A DNA stretch of 64,000 nucleotides, taken from assembly GCF_000513895.2 (NCBI RefSeq), contig NZ_CP165782.1, positions 248,001 to 312,000 on the forward strand, written 5' to 3'. This document shows positions 1-9,749 of the stretch, one piece after another. The notes beneath the pieces were generated by a model, which saw only the letters and a program-made list of their open reading frames with translations, did no database searches and was not told the origin of the DNA. The number at the start of each line of letters is the position of its first letter. Positions within the stretch are counted from its first letter, which is position 1. Both the position numbers and the translations under genes were made by a program. This stretch comes from Ensifer sp. WSM1721 (GTDB lineage: Bacteria; Pseudomonadota; Alphaproteobacteria; Rhizobiales; Rhizobiaceae).

Positions 1-444
1 GGAGATGTCGCTCCGGGGGCAAGGCATGCACGCCCTATGATTTCAACCGTCATGTATGATCGAACGCTCTGAACTGCCGTTAAAATTGTCTTGGCCCATT
101 GCTCTATCAAACTTGAATTGCAATGGGCAACATTCGTCTTCGGTGGATTTCCCGGTTTTATCCCCTCTGCTGTATTAGGGAGCTTTTAACTCAAAGTGCC
201 TAGCTTTCAACCCCGAAGGAGTAGATATACGCCTAGTATCGCTCGTCCAAGACAATTACCGCGACAGTCCGTAACCGAAGTCGAGGCGGTATGACCGGAA
301 AGGCGCAGTCCCAAATAATTTGGCTGCCATGGCGGAGAGGTGGCTTGTTGCGGGACGGTCTTTGTGCTTTTCAGAGGCCGGCGGAATTTATGCGGCGCAG
401 TTCCTTCAATAGAATCATGGCTGTGCCGAATACGGAGTGTCGTA
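1..444. other. Non-coding leader upstream of export lipoprotein gene
   Basis: No credible gene is visible here; the short frames lack a good ribosome site and overlap the next gene. It contains a perfect 9-bp inverted repeat, GCCCATTGC at 94-102 and GCAATGGGC at 120-128, separated by 17 bases. This may be an operator or a weak hairpin. The segment probably carries the promoter of the downstream export gene. Confidence 0.4.
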
Positions 445-1632
445 GTGAAACGAGTGGCTGCCCTTTTGCTTTGTACCGCGCTTGCGGGATGTCAAGCCGT
501 ACCGGGCGAGGGCCCTCTAGCAACCGATATCGTCGCAGACGCCGGCCAATCCGGCGCACAGATCGGCAGAAAGAACGCCACGGTGTTCGATATCGTCGAC
601 GTTGACGGCCAATCGGCGCGGCTCGTTTCCGATTATGTCGCCACCACGCTCAGCCGCCGCTTCGGCATCGGCGGCGGTGTCGGCCAGGTGGTGATCGGCG
701 TCGGCGACCAGTTGAAGGTGACGATCTTCGAGGCCGGCAGCGACGGCCTGTTTTCCACAACGGAATCGAAGCAGACGAGCATCGACCTGGTCGTCCAGCC
801 CGACGGCAAGGCGGCGATCCCCTATGTCGGCTCGGTGCGCTTTGCCGGCCTGACGCTGGAACAGGCGCGGCAGGCAATCCTCGACGCGCTGAAACAGAAG
901 GCGGTGGAGCCGGACGTGATCGTGACGTCGACGTCGACGGCCTCGCGCATCGTCACCGTTTCCGGCGCCGTCGGTCGTCCCTCGGTGGTGCCGCTCAACC
1001 TCGTCAGCGAAACGATCAACGAGGTCATCGCCAAGGCCGGCGGCCCGGCGGCGCAGCCCTACGAGACCTATGTCACGCTCGTGCGCGGCAAGAAGACCGG
1101 CACGGTCCTCTTGAAATCGATCATCGCCAACCCGTCGGAAAACATCCACGTCAAGCCGGGCGACCAGATCTTCGTCACCCGCGACCCGCGCACCTTCACG
1201 ATTCTCGGCCAGGTCCGGGCCAATCAGCGCGTCGAGTTCGGCTCCAACGACCTGAACCTGCTCGAAGCGGTAGCGCTTGCCGGCGGCGGCGCGGACCAGA
1301 CGATCGACGCGAAGGGCTACTTCGTCTTCCGCTACGAGGAGCCGGACATCGTCATGAGTCTGCTTGGCCAGGAGCGTTTCCACCAAATGCTCGGCAAGGG
1401 CCTGAAGGCCGACAGCGTCGGCCGCTACCCGATCGTCTATCGCTTCAACATGACCAATCCGGACAGCCTGATCGTCGGCCAGACCTTCCCGATCAAGAAC
1501 CGCGACGTCATCTACGCCTCCCGCCATCCTTCGGTCGATATCGCGAAGTTCCTCGATTTCGTCGCGCGGCCGATCGGCATCGCAAATTCCGGCGTCGCGA
1601 TAGCCGACAATCTCGACGATCTGCGCAACTGA
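445..1632 (+). CDS. Outer-membrane polysaccharide export lipoprotein (Wza/KpsD-like)
   Basis: The product is a 395-residue Wza-type polysaccharide export protein, expected to sit in the outer membrane as the exit channel for a capsular or exopolysaccharide. The N-terminus is a lipoprotein signal with lipobox LAGC, placing the lipidated Cys at residue 16. A poly-export domain (about residues 75-165, containing VIGVGDQLKV) and SLBB-like segments follow. I chose the GTG at 445, preceded by GGAG at 434-437, because it puts the lipobox at the correct distance; an earlier ATG at 340 would give an implausible extension. No polymerase, tyrosine kinase or glycosyltransferase gene lies nearby, so its polymer cannot be named. 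Confidence 0.85.
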   Translation: MKRVAALLLCTALAGCQAVPGEGPLATDIVADAGQSGAQIGRKNATVFDIVDVDGQSARLVSDYVATTLSRRFGIGGGVGQVVIGVGDQLKVTIFEAGSDGLFSTTESKQTSIDLVVQPDGKAAIPYVGSVRFAGLTLEQARQAILDALKQKAVEPDVIVTSTSTASRIVTVSGAVGRPSVVPLNLVSETINEVIAKAGGPAAQPYETYVTLVRGKKTGTVLLKSIIANPSENIHVKPGDQIFVTRDPRTFTILGQVRANQRVEFGSNDLNLLEAVALAGGGADQTIDAKGYFVFRYEEPDIVMSLLGQERFHQMLGKGLKADSVGRYPIVYRFNMTNPDSLIVGQTFPIKNRDVIYASRHPSVDIAKFLDFVARPIGIANSGVAIADNLDDLRN

Positions 1633-1878
1633 CATCGGCGTGGGAGACGTTCTTCACGAATGCGCTTCAGCCTGATCTCGGCCGCCTGCACTTGCCGGCC
1701 GACCCCTGCTCTAACAGCTTGGAAATGATCGCTTTTGCGGTGCCGCCGACAATGCGGCGCCGGATTGGTGCGCGGCCGATGAACATGCTTGCCGCCTCGC
1801 GCGTTCTGTGATTGATCTTGCGCTTAAATCGATTTGTCGATCGCCAATGCCGATCGGCCGGATCGCGAGGAGTGGTTC

Positions 1879-2478
1879 ATGGCTGAAGATGCTCTGATCG
1901 TCGTCGACCTGCAGAACGACTTCTGCCCGGGCGGTGCGCTCGCGGTCGAAGGCGGCGATGAGATCGTACCGATCGTCAACCGGCTTATCGAAGACTCACG
2001 CCATGTGATCCTGACGCAGGATTGGCATCCGGCCGGACATTCGAGCTTCGCTTCTAGCCATCCCGGCAAGGCGGCTTTCCAGACAGTGACCATGCCCTAT
2101 GGGGAGCAGACACTCTGGCCCGACCATTGTGTGCAGGGAAGCCGGGGGGCGGACTTTCATCCGGACTTGCGCTGGACGACCGCAGAGCTGGTCCTGCGCA
2201 AGGGGTTCCGCCGCGAGATTGACAGCTATTCCGCCTTTTTCGAGAACGATCACCGGACCTCGACCGGCCTTGCCGGCTATCTGCGCGAGCGCGGAATCTC
2301 CAAGGTGTCGCTCTGCGGCCTGGCGACAGATTTCTGCGTTGCTTTCTCGGCGCTCGATGCGGTGGCACAGGGCTTTTCGACATCCGTTGTGCTAGCCGCA
2401 TGCCGCGGCATTGATCTGAACAGATCGCTTGCCGCAATGACCCGGCGCATGCACGATGCCGGCGTTCAGCTGATTTAA
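1879..2478 (+). CDS. pncA: Nicotinamidase (isochorismatase superfamily)
   Basis: This 199-residue enzyme hydrolyses nicotinamide to nicotinate and ammonia in the NAD salvage pathway of the cytoplasm. The catalytic Asp is in [12 protein letters not shown] near the N-terminus. The metal-binding Asp and His residues are in [10 protein letters not shown], and the nucleophilic Cys is in [15 protein letters not shown]. The ATG at 1879 is preceded by GAGGAG at a good distance; an upstream in-frame ATG at 1834 has no ribosome site. It lies about 120 bases upstream of pncB, which uses its product, so the two probably form a functional pair. Confidence 0.93.
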   Translation: MAEDALIVVDLQNDFCPGGALAVEGGDEIVPIVNRLIEDSRHVILTQDWHPAGHSSFASSHPGKAAFQTVTMPYGEQTLWPDHCVQGSRGADFHPDLRWTTAELVLRKGFRREIDSYSAFFENDHRTSTGLAGYLRERGISKVSLCGLATDFCVAFSALDAVAQGFSTSVVLAACRGIDLNRSLAAMTRRMHDAGVQLI

Positions 2479-2596
2479 CCGCGCCGGAGCGGGGCGCCAC
2501 CCACCCTTCTGTGTCCCGCTTCGAATTTTTGAAATCGATCACGGCGCTTTTCTTCGAACGCAGGATCGTGGTCATCGAGAAGGAGCGTTGTCGCAG

Positions 2597-3901
2597 ATGC
2601 CAAAGACCGATATCGCGCGGCGGGTCTACAACCATACCTGGAAGCTCGATCCGATCATCCGCAGCCTGTTGGATACGGACTTCTACAAGCTTCTGATGCT
2701 GCAGATGATCTGGCAGCTCTACCCGGATGTCGACGCGACCTTCTCGCTGATCAACCGCACGAAAGCCGTGCGCCTCGCCCAGGAGATCGATGAACAGGAA
2801 CTGCGCGACCAGCTCGACCACGCGCGCAGTCTGCGCTTCACCAAGAAGGAAATGATCTGGCTCGCAGGTAACACCTTCTACGGTCGTAAACAGATATTCT
2901 CGCCGGAATTCCTGGCCTGGCTCGGGAAATTCCGCTTGCCGGAATACGAGTTGTCGCGCCGCGACGGTCAGTTCGAACTCACCTTCCGCGGCCGCTGGGT
3001 CGAGACGACGATGTGGGAAATCCCGGCGCTCGCCATCATCAACGAGTTGCGCTCGCGGGCGGCGATGAAGGGGCTCGGGCCGTTCACGCTCGACGTGCTC
3101 TATGCCCGCGCCAAGGCCAAGATGTGGTCGAAGGTCGAGCAGTTGCGGCACTATCCGAATCTGCGCATTTCCGATTTCGGCACGCGCCGGCGTCACAGCT
3201 TCCTGTGGCAGCGCTGGTGCGTCGAGGCGCTGAAGGAGGGCATCGGCTCGTCCTTTACCGGCTCGAGCAACGTGCTGCTTGCCATGGATACGGATCTGGA
3301 GGCGGTGGGGACCAATGCGCATGAGCTGCCGATGGTGGTGGCCGCGCTTGCCCGCAACGACAGGGAGCTTGCGGCCGCGCCCTACAAGGTGTTGCGGGAT
3401 TGGAACCGGCTCTACGGCGGCAACCTGCTGATCGTGCTTCCGGACGCGTTCGGAACGGCCGCTTTCTTGCGCGATGCGCCGGATTGGGTAGCGGACTGGA
3501 CCGGCTTCCGGCCCGACAGCGCGCCGCCGATCGAGGGCGGTGAGAAGATCATCGCCTGGTGGAAGGAGATGGGCCGCGACCCGCGCGAGAAGCTCCTGAT
3601 CTTCTCCGACGGGCTGGATGTCGACACGATCATCAAGACCTATTGCCATTTCGAGGGGCGCGTGCGCATGAGCTTCGGCTGGGGCACGAATCTCACTAAC
3701 GATTTCGCCGGCTGCGCGCCGACGGAGATCAGCGGTCTCGATCCGATCTCGATCGTCTGCAAGGTCAGCGAAGCCAACGGCCACCCGGCAGTCAAGCTTT
3801 CCGACAATCCGCGCAAGGCAACCGGCGATCCGGCCGAGGTTGAGCGCTACCTGAAATTCTTCGGCTCCGAGGATTTTGTGGAGCAGACTGTCCGGGTGTG
3901 A
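2597..3901 (+). CDS. pncB: Nicotinate phosphoribosyltransferase
   Basis: This 434-residue enzyme converts nicotinate and phosphoribosyl pyrophosphate to nicotinate mononucleotide, the second step of NAD salvage after PncA. The N-terminal region with [20 protein letters not shown] and the later segments [10 protein letters not shown] and [10 protein letters not shown] match the family, and the length fits the proteobacterial form. AAGGAG lies 11 bases before the ATG at 2597. A TTG three codons earlier (2588) is almost on top of that ribosome site, so the ATG is preferred. The gene follows pncA in the same direction. Confidence 0.94.
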   Translation: MPKTDIARRVYNHTWKLDPIIRSLLDTDFYKLLMLQMIWQLYPDVDATFSLINRTKAVRLAQEIDEQELRDQLDHARSLRFTKKEMIWLAGNTFYGRKQIFSPEFLAWLGKFRLPEYELSRRDGQFELTFRGRWVETTMWEIPALAIINELRSRAAMKGLGPFTLDVLYARAKAKMWSKVEQLRHYPNLRISDFGTRRRHSFLWQRWCVEALKEGIGSSFTGSSNVLLAMDTDLEAVGTNAHELPMVVAALARNDRELAAAPYKVLRDWNRLYGGNLLIVLPDAFGTAAFLRDAPDWVADWTGFRPDSAPPIEGGEKIIAWWKEMGRDPREKLLIFSDGLDVDTIIKTYCHFEGRVRMSFGWGTNLTNDFAGCAPTEISGLDPISIVCKVSEANGHPAVKLSDNPRKATGDPAEVERYLKFFGSEDFVEQTVRV

Positions 3902-4164
3902 TCGCTGCCTCGCTCCGGCGAAGTCCGCGGTACTTCACGGCGGAACTATGGCGGTTATTAACCGCCATCAGGTGAACTCATGTCTCAGCCCTTTCCCGAG
4001 CCCAATCCTGCATCACCCTGAGCGCGTCCGGCGTTGTCCGGACGGGCCGACGACAACCCTCGAGACGCCAATCATATGACTTATTGGGGTACCTCACTAT
4101 TTTCTTGAATTTCGCCCGGAATACCCCATGATGACCCCATTGAGGTACACCTTGGGAGGGGTTC

Positions 4165-4401
4165 GTGCGTCAAGCCTATTCGCCGGATGACGTCGATGTG
4201 ATGCGTGGAGCGCTCGATATCTGGTGCGCTCTGCACAACGTCGGGAAGGATGGTGCGGAGGCCAACAGGGCAGCCAAGCGCATCCTCGACCTGATGGGCA
4301 GGAAGAGGTGCTCCTGCGATGAGCTTCTGGCTCAGCTTGGAGATTTCCGGCCGGACCCGCGCCGCAAGCCTTCTGATGAGCCGCGCGGCCGCATGTCTTG
4401 A
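4165..4401 (+). CDS. Small hypothetical protein, 78 aa
   Basis: I do not recognise the family. The predicted product is a small soluble protein (N-terminus MRQAYSPDDVDVMRGALD) with a charged helical middle and an arginine- and proline-rich tail. The GTG start at 4165 is preceded by GGGAGGGG, a strong ribosome site, which is the main reason for calling it. The upstream region has overlapping inverted repeats (GTACCTCA at 4089-4096, TGAGGTAC at 4141-4148) that could be an operator. It has two Cys residues close together (RCSC) but no complete metal site. Function unknown. Confidence 0.5.
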   Translation: MRQAYSPDDVDVMRGALDIWCALHNVGKDGAEANRAAKRILDLMGRKRCSCDELLAQLGDFRPDPRRKPSDEPRGRMS

Positions 4402-4552
4402 GCTTCAACGGTCGAAAGGTGTCCGCTTCCGGTGAACGCGAAGGAGCGTGAACCGGGCGGGCGTGGCTTTCGAGCGCCACAGCCTTCAGCTTTTTTGACG
4501 ATCCGCCACCTGACACAGCAATCGGGAAGAGCGCCTGTGTATGCGGCACGCG

Positions 4553-4699
4553 TCATCGCGGTATCGACGAGGTGATCTCGCCGGATACGGCGGCGTTCGC
4601 TTCCGGCCGATATTGGGACAGCGCGACATGAAGGATGCCGCTCGCCGCGATCGAGAGGACGAGAACCGCGACGCTAACGCCAAGACCCGATTTGATCAT
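4553..4699 (-). CDS. Small single-span membrane protein, 48 aa
   Basis: The predicted peptide begins MIKSGLGVSVAVLVLSIAAS. It has one hydrophobic span at residues 5-28, followed by a short polar tail ending SSIPR. On the minus strand GGAGAAG lies at an ideal 9-base distance from the ATG at 4699; another ATG two codons upstream (4705) is too close to it. The composition, a clean transmembrane segment plus a good ribosome site, supports a real small membrane protein. No family is recognised and there is no obvious operon partner. Confidence 0.5.
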   Translation of the reverse strand: MIKSGLGVSVAVLVLSIAASGILHVALSQYRPEANAAVSGEITSSIPR

Positions 4700-4997
4700 G
4701 CCCATCTTCTCCACAACGCTTTAATTACCGGCCCGCGGCTGAAAGAGCGTGAAATGGAGTTAATCCTGTGGCGTCAATCAGGCTGTTCCCCGAGTAACGT
4801 CGGATATGGTTAAGGATGTCTTGATCGCGGTTGGGTCGGCTTCATCAATCCTCAACGGAGTAGAGCCGCGGCAAGCGTTCTAGTCGCACTGTTTTACTGC
4901 AATGCCCCAACCACAGGAGGACAGCGGTTCCGAACATGAAGTGACCCGAGGGGTGCGTGATCCCCGACAGAAGCGGTGGCGGCTGCCAACGTAGATG

Positions 4998-6437
4998 TCA
5001 CGGCGGCGTAATCGTATGATGGCGTTCGTCGAGATACCGCTCAAGCCACGTATAGCCAGCATATGTACCCGATGGGACGATGTTGTTCCGATCGGCCGCA
5101 TTGGTCGTGCTGAGACCGTTTGCCTGCTCGAAGCTGTTCGGCATGCCGTCGTTATCGTTATCGGTCGGCGGTGAACCGCCGGTGATCGTGGGGAAGGAGG
5201 CGGATGTCGTATAGACCGGATTGGTGGCAGGGGCCGTCGACACGTTGTTGACAAAACCGATCCATCTCGCGTCCAGGCTGTCGCGCGGGAAGGCCCCGAC
5301 TTGTTGCATCAGGTGACTCTTGAGCGTCCCCGTGCTGATGATCGGGGCACTCAGCGTTCCGATAGGAGCAGCCATGCTTGTCTCGGTGCACGGGGCCACC
5401 GGGCTTAACTGCGTGAGTCTGCAATGGGGGATGGCCGGCGAGCCCAAGAGCACGTTGTCGTTGCCGCCACCCGTCCCAACTGGCGCATACCACTTGTTCG
5501 TGGCTGCGGTGTCGTCGCTTTGGTTGATGAGGGCGATCGGGCCCGTCGATTTCGGCCCGCGCTCCATGATGTTGGCCGCGACATTCGCACAGGTGCCGAC
5601 GTTGTTCGCATCAGGATGATCGTCGACGACCATGATGCCAAACTGGCCCGGGTTCGAGATCAGCGTGTTGATGACGTCATGCACGCGTTCGTTCTGAGCA
5701 CCGCATCCCACCGCTTTCAAAGCCGGATTGCGCCACCGATGCGAGCTGATGATGTTGCGCCAGATAGTGGTCTTGCCGCAATCTCCCTGGTGCTGATCTG
5801 AGCAGATGAGCGGGCCGTAATCGTGATTTGCGGGTGAAAGCGGGTAGGCGAACAGGCTGTATGCGATCGTGATGTTCCTACCGCTCTGAAGCGAGTACAT
5901 CGTTTGGTCCGAACCGTATCCGATCGACATATGGTCGAGATAGATGTTCTGCGGATCGACCGCGTCTACCTTCTCAATGCCGATGCCGCTCCGACTGCCT
6001 CGCGTGCTATCCCATGCGGCCTCGTTGCCCGGGCGCACGCGCAGGTGCCTCAGAAACACGTTGCTGGCCACGATGCGAATGGGCGTCTTGGCGGCCGTCG
6101 CGGCGATGCCGGGCCTCAGGCGGATCTGGATGCCGCCCGGGCTTGTCTGCCCCGCCACCGTCAAGTCGCCATTGCTCACAACGATCGGAGCCACAAGCTG
6201 GATCGTTCCGCTCGTCCGGAATACGCAAGTGCGAGCTCCAGACGCCTCCATGCAGGCCCGGAGGCTGCCCGTGCCGGTGTCCGCCGTATTCATAACAATG
6301 AACACGGCGCCACCGCGCCCTCCGCTTGTACTCCTACCGGCGCCCGAAGCGCCTGGAAACGTGTCGAGCGCTTGTGCAGACTGCACAGTCGCGAAGACGA
6401 GCACGATCAACGACGCACCACCCCGAAACAGCCTCAT
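4998..6437 (-). CDS. Secreted pectate-lyase-like beta-helix protein
   Basis: This 479-residue protein has a Sec signal peptide (residues 1-23, ending SAQA) and then a segment GRGGAVFIVMNTADTGTGSL typical of PL1-type pectate lyase folds. Repeated short strands (VSNGDLTVAG, NVFLRHLRVRPG, YLDHMSIGYGSDQT) are consistent with a right-handed parallel beta-helix. The C-terminus carries an Asp/Asn-rich calcium-binding repeat (DNDNDGMPNSFEQ), as in thrombospondin type-3 repeats. The probable role is secreted polysaccharide binding or cleavage, perhaps on plant cell walls or the cell's own polymer; substrate and activity are inferred. The start has GGGGGCAGG just upstream. No genes for pectate uptake or metabolism adjoin it. 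Confidence 0.75.
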   Translation of the reverse strand: MRLFRGGASLIVLVFATVQSAQALDTFPGASGAGRSTSGGRGGAVFIVMNTADTGTGSLRACMEASGARTCVFRTSGTIQLVAPIVVSNGDLTVAGQTSPGGIQIRLRPGIAATAAKTPIRIVASNVFLRHLRVRPGNEAAWDSTRGSRSGIGIEKVDAVDPQNIYLDHMSIGYGSDQTMYSLQSGRNITIAYSLFAYPLSPANHDYGPLICSDQHQGDCGKTTIWRNIISSHRWRNPALKAVGCGAQNERVHDVINTLISNPGQFGIMVVDDHPDANNVGTCANVAANIMERGPKSTGPIALINQSDDTAATNKWYAPVGTGGGNDNVLLGSPAIPHCRLTQLSPVAPCTETSMAAPIGTLSAPIISTGTLKSHLMQQVGAFPRDSLDARWIGFVNNVSTAPATNPVYTTSASFPTITGGSPPTDNDNDGMPNSFEQANGLSTTNAADRNNIVPSGTYAGYTWLERYLDERHHTITPP

Positions 6438-7033
6438 GACCTGCCCCCTCGAGCGCCTGCACCACCGCCGTAAGTCAGGACCTCGCTCGACGCCATTCCA
6501 ATGGGCCGCCCGGCAACGCGAAAGAACGTGGCGGACCTCGTCGCCTTCCTTGCCTGGTTCACCGCCTCGGCCCGTGAAGACAAAGCGCAGGATGACTGTT
6601 TGGATTTAACGATCTCCTGTGAGGCTCAGACAATCTTGTCGAGCTGCACATCTCCAGGCGCACGCCCGACGACATTCGACAAGCTAGGTCCTGACCTAAT
6701 TGCCGAGGTTTTCACGATCCCTGTCGTGCTCACCCCACGCGCTACAACCGTCCAGCTCGAAGGGTCTCACAGCGCAGGTTGTAGTCAAGGATTAGGGACA
6801 TCGCCCAAACGAGTTACCGGGCAACAGAAATCAGACCCGACTTGGTCACCTTCCGCCGCTGCAGCGTCGTTTGAACTTTCAATCAAACACCAAGGCGACG
6901 ACCAGAACACCGCGCGAGCGGGCCGTACCATATCTGTGCCACAGGCCTATTCAGACAGATGCGCTACTGTGTATTTTTGTTCTGGGAAGCAAGCCGCAAG
7001 GTGCTGATGACACTCTTGGTTTAGCCGAAAAAC
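6438..7033. other. Intergenic region between beta-helix gene and tRNA-Thr
   Basis: About 600 bases without a supported gene. One plus-strand frame of 168 codons (6501-7007) has no recognisable domain and unlikely composition, so I do not call it. The promoter of the leftward beta-helix gene must lie just right of 6437. I saw no copy of the tRNA-Thr 3' end that would mark an integration event. Confidence 0.4.
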
Positions 7034-7108
<75 letters not shown>

Positions 7109-7376
7109 ATCCGGCGGCTCTTTGGGACAAGCCGCATCAGGCGAGGCGCCTATTGCCATAGCTTGAGGGAGAGCGCAAGCCGCATTTCGAAGTTTTTGAC
7201 GGCGCCACGTGGCAACGGTCTCCAGCAGCACCGCCTCTTAGGGAGAAAGGGGCCCGATTCCAATGCGTTAGCGCTGAACGCAGGCGCAAAATGGCTTCGC
7301 ATTTTTCCTCGTTCCGCTACGGCGCAAAACGTCTGGCTGCTTCCGAAAACTCTGCTTTTGCGCTAATGGGTAACGC

Positions 7377-7586
7377 ATGCAGAGCGACGACCACAAGAAG
7401 CATGCGCCGGGCCCGGCGAAGGGGGAGGAACACCTCAGCGAGGCCGAGGCGAGACGTGAGCGCTTGGCGAAGAACCTGCGCGACAATCTCCAGCGCCGCA
7501 AGCAGCAGATGCGCGCCCGTCGGGCGGGGGCCGCCGACGAGACATCCGGATTGCCTGCCGCAAAATCGGACGAATCGGAAGATTAG
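7377..7586 (+). CDS. Small basic conserved-type protein upstream of murA, 69 aa
   Basis: The product is a highly charged 69-residue soluble protein. Its central run is rich in Arg, Lys, Glu and Gln (RRERLAKNLRDNLQRRKQQM), predicting one long amphipathic helix, with disordered ends. I recall similar short proteins next to murA in other rhizobia, but no function is known to me. There is no signal peptide and no cysteine. Codon use matches the neighbours. It is encoded 285 bases upstream of murA in the same direction. Confidence 0.65.
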   Translation: MQSDDHKKHAPGPAKGEEHLSEAEARRERLAKNLRDNLQRRKQQMRARRAGAADETSGLPAAKSDESED

Positions 7587-7870
7587 GTCCGACCCCGATC
7601 CATGGCTGTCCGGTAGGAAATCGCGTTGGGTAGCCGTGTATCGACTCAATGCTGCAGCAGGCTTTGCGTCTCTTGGACGCGCACGCTGTAAGGCGGCGGG
7701 GGACGGATGACGCAACGCCTTCCGGTTTCACGCCGTTTCTAATAGCCGCATTTCAAGGCACTTCTAATTTCACGGCTTCTCCACTAAAGAGACGCCCTCC
7801 AGCAACAACCGGATCTTGGCAACACCGGATTTTTTCAGAAAGGCGGGCGGCGGCCCGTGCGAGAGGTCTC

Positions 7871-9163
7871 ATGGATCGCATCAGGATTGTAGGCGGAAAT
7901 GAACTCCACGGGGTTATCCCCATTTCCGGCGCGAAGAACGCCGCCTTGCCGCTGATGATCGCGTCGCTTCTGACCGACGACACGCTGACTTTGGAAAACG
8001 TGCCGCATCTCGCCGATGTCGAGCAGTTGATCCGCATCCTCGGCAATCATGGTGCCGATATTTCCGTGAACGGTCGGCGCGAGCGCCAGGGCGAGAGCTA
8101 TGCCCGCACGATCCATTTCACGAGCCGCAACATCGTCTCGACCACCGCGCCTTACGAGCTCGTCTCGAAGATGCGCGCGAGCTTCTGGGTCATCGGGCCG
8201 CTGCTTGCCCGCGAAGGCAAGGCCCGCGTGTCGCTGCCGGGCGGCTGCGCCATCGGCACGCGGCCGGTCGATCTCTTCATAGACGGGCTGACGGCACTCG
8301 GCGCCAACATCGAGATCGACGGCGGCTATGTCAACGCGACCGTGCCGGCAGGCGGCCTCGTCGGCGGGCGCTATGTGTTCCCGAAGGTTTCCGTCGGCGC
8401 GACGCACGTCTTGATGATGGCGGCGACCCTTGCCAACGGCACGACCGTGCTCGGCAACGCCGCACGCGAGCCCGAGGTCGTCGACCTCGCCAAGTGCCTG
8501 AACGCCATGGGAGCGAAGATCACGGGCCAGGGCACGAACACGATCACCGTCGAGGGCGTGCCCTCGCTCTCGGGTGCGCGTCACCGCGTGCTGCCCGACC
8601 GCATCGAGACCGGCACCTACGCCATGGCGGTCGCAATGGCAGGCGGCGACGTCATCCTGGAGGACACGGACGCGAGCCTCCTCGAGACGGCGCTCGAGGC
8701 GATCCGCCGCACGGGAGCGGAAATCAGCGAGACGAACAGCGGCATCCGCATCGTGCGCAGCGGCGCCGGCATCAAGCCGGTCGACATCGTCACCGATCCT
8801 TTCCCCGGCTTCCCGACCGACCTGCAAGCGCAGTTCATGGGACTGATGACGAAGTCGAGCGGCGTGTCCCACATCACCGAGACGATCTTCGAAAACCGCT
8901 TCATGCATGTGCAGGAACTCGCGCGTCTCGGCGCCAAGATCTCGCTCTCCGGCCAGACCGCGAAGGTCGAGGGCGTGTCACGGCTGAAGGGCGCACCGGT
9001 CATGGCGACCGACCTGCGCGCTTCGGTCTCGCTCGTCATCGCCGGGCTTGCCGCCGAGGGCGAGACCATGGTCTCGCGCGTTTACCATCTCGATCGCGGC
9101 TTCGAGCGCCTGGAAGAGAAGCTCACGCGCTGCGGCGCCCATGTGGAGCGCGTCAGCGACTGA
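7871..9163 (+). CDS. murA: UDP-N-acetylglucosamine 1-carboxyvinyltransferase
   Basis: This 430-residue cytoplasmic enzyme transfers enolpyruvate from phosphoenolpyruvate to UDP-GlcNAc, the first committed step of peptidoglycan synthesis and the target of fosfomycin. The N-terminal substrate loop SGAKNAALP contains Lys22, and the catalytic cysteine is Cys126 in [15 protein letters not shown]. The length is standard. The reading frame is open upstream to 7649, but the ATG at 7871 starts the conserved [10 protein letters not shown], and a GAGAGG lies just before it. The downstream genes through yacG are closely packed in the same direction. Confidence 0.97.
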   Translation: MDRIRIVGGNELHGVIPISGAKNAALPLMIASLLTDDTLTLENVPHLADVEQLIRILGNHGADISVNGRRERQGESYARTIHFTSRNIVSTTAPYELVSKMRASFWVIGPLLAREGKARVSLPGGCAIGTRPVDLFIDGLTALGANIEIDGGYVNATVPAGGLVGGRYVFPKVSVGATHVLMMAATLANGTTVLGNAAREPEVVDLAKCLNAMGAKITGQGTNTITVEGVPSLSGARHRVLPDRIETGTYAMAVAMAGGDVILEDTDASLLETALEAIRRTGAEISETNSGIRIVRSGAGIKPVDIVTDPFPGFPTDLQAQFMGLMTKSSGVSHITETIFENRFMHVQELARLGAKISLSGQTAKVEGVSRLKGAPVMATDLRASVSLVIAGLAAEGETMVSRVYHLDRGFERLEEKLTRCGAHVERVSD

Positions 9164-9261
9164 TCGCCAGGCTCCCGCGCTTGAAACCGTTGCGGTTTCA
9201 GGCGCGACGTCCTATGTCCTTTGCGATCACCTGCTTAAATGCGGGGCATGAAAACAGACGG

Positions 9262-9711
9262 ATGGATCGCATGGACGCTTTGAAACTGCTGGCACTCGAC
9301 GAGGAAGACCTTGGTGTCGTCTCCGCCCATGTGCAGGACGCAGTCTTCAAGGTGGCCGGCATTTCCTATGATCCCCGCCACCGTCAGTTTTCCCTGGTGA
9401 TCAACCGTTTCGTCTGGGAAAAGGCAGATCGCAGGCGCCGCAGCTTCGAGCGGCGCCGCGCCGTGCTCCTGTTCAAGTGCGTCACAGCGGTGCGTTCGCT
9501 GGGCTTCGACCGCACCGATATGGAAGCGGTGCTCGATCTCCTGGCGCTGCGTTTTTCGGTCAGGGGCGAGGGGCCGGAGGGAACGATCGAGCTCGTGCTT
9601 GCCGGCGACGCCTCCATCGCCCTCGATGTCGAGTGTATCGAGGCGCAGCTTGCCGATGCGGGTGGTGCATGGGAAACCGCATTCAAGCCGCGCCATCCCG
9701 AAGGCGAGTAA
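9262..9711 (+). CDS. DUF2948 family protein
   Basis: This 149-residue protein matches the alphaproteobacterial DUF2948 type usually found between murA and hisD. It begins MDRMDALKLLALDEEDLGV, with a later segment FERRRAVLLFKCVTAVRSLG. No enzymatic motif, signal peptide or membrane span is visible and its role is unknown. Two ATG codons are possible (9262 and 9271). It lies 98 bases after murA and 38 bases before hisD, consistent with cotranscription. Confidence 0.85.
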   Translation: MDRMDALKLLALDEEDLGVVSAHVQDAVFKVAGISYDPRHRQFSLVINRFVWEKADRRRRSFERRRAVLLFKCVTAVRSLGFDRTDMEAVLDLLALRFSVRGEGPEGTIELVLAGDASIALDVECIEAQLADAGGAWETAFKPRHPEGE

Positions 9712-9749
9712 ACGCCCCCGCAAAAGCCCGCACCAAAAGGATCAACGCA

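Noticed and set aside
517..1635. Long minus-strand frame (372 codons) opposite the export lipoprotein gene
   Set aside because: It is the antisense shadow of a well-supported gene, rich in Asp, Arg and Ala with no domain.
6501..7007. 168-codon plus-strand frame in the gap before tRNA-Thr
   Set aside because: No ribosome site, no family resemblance and a composition unlike real proteins here.
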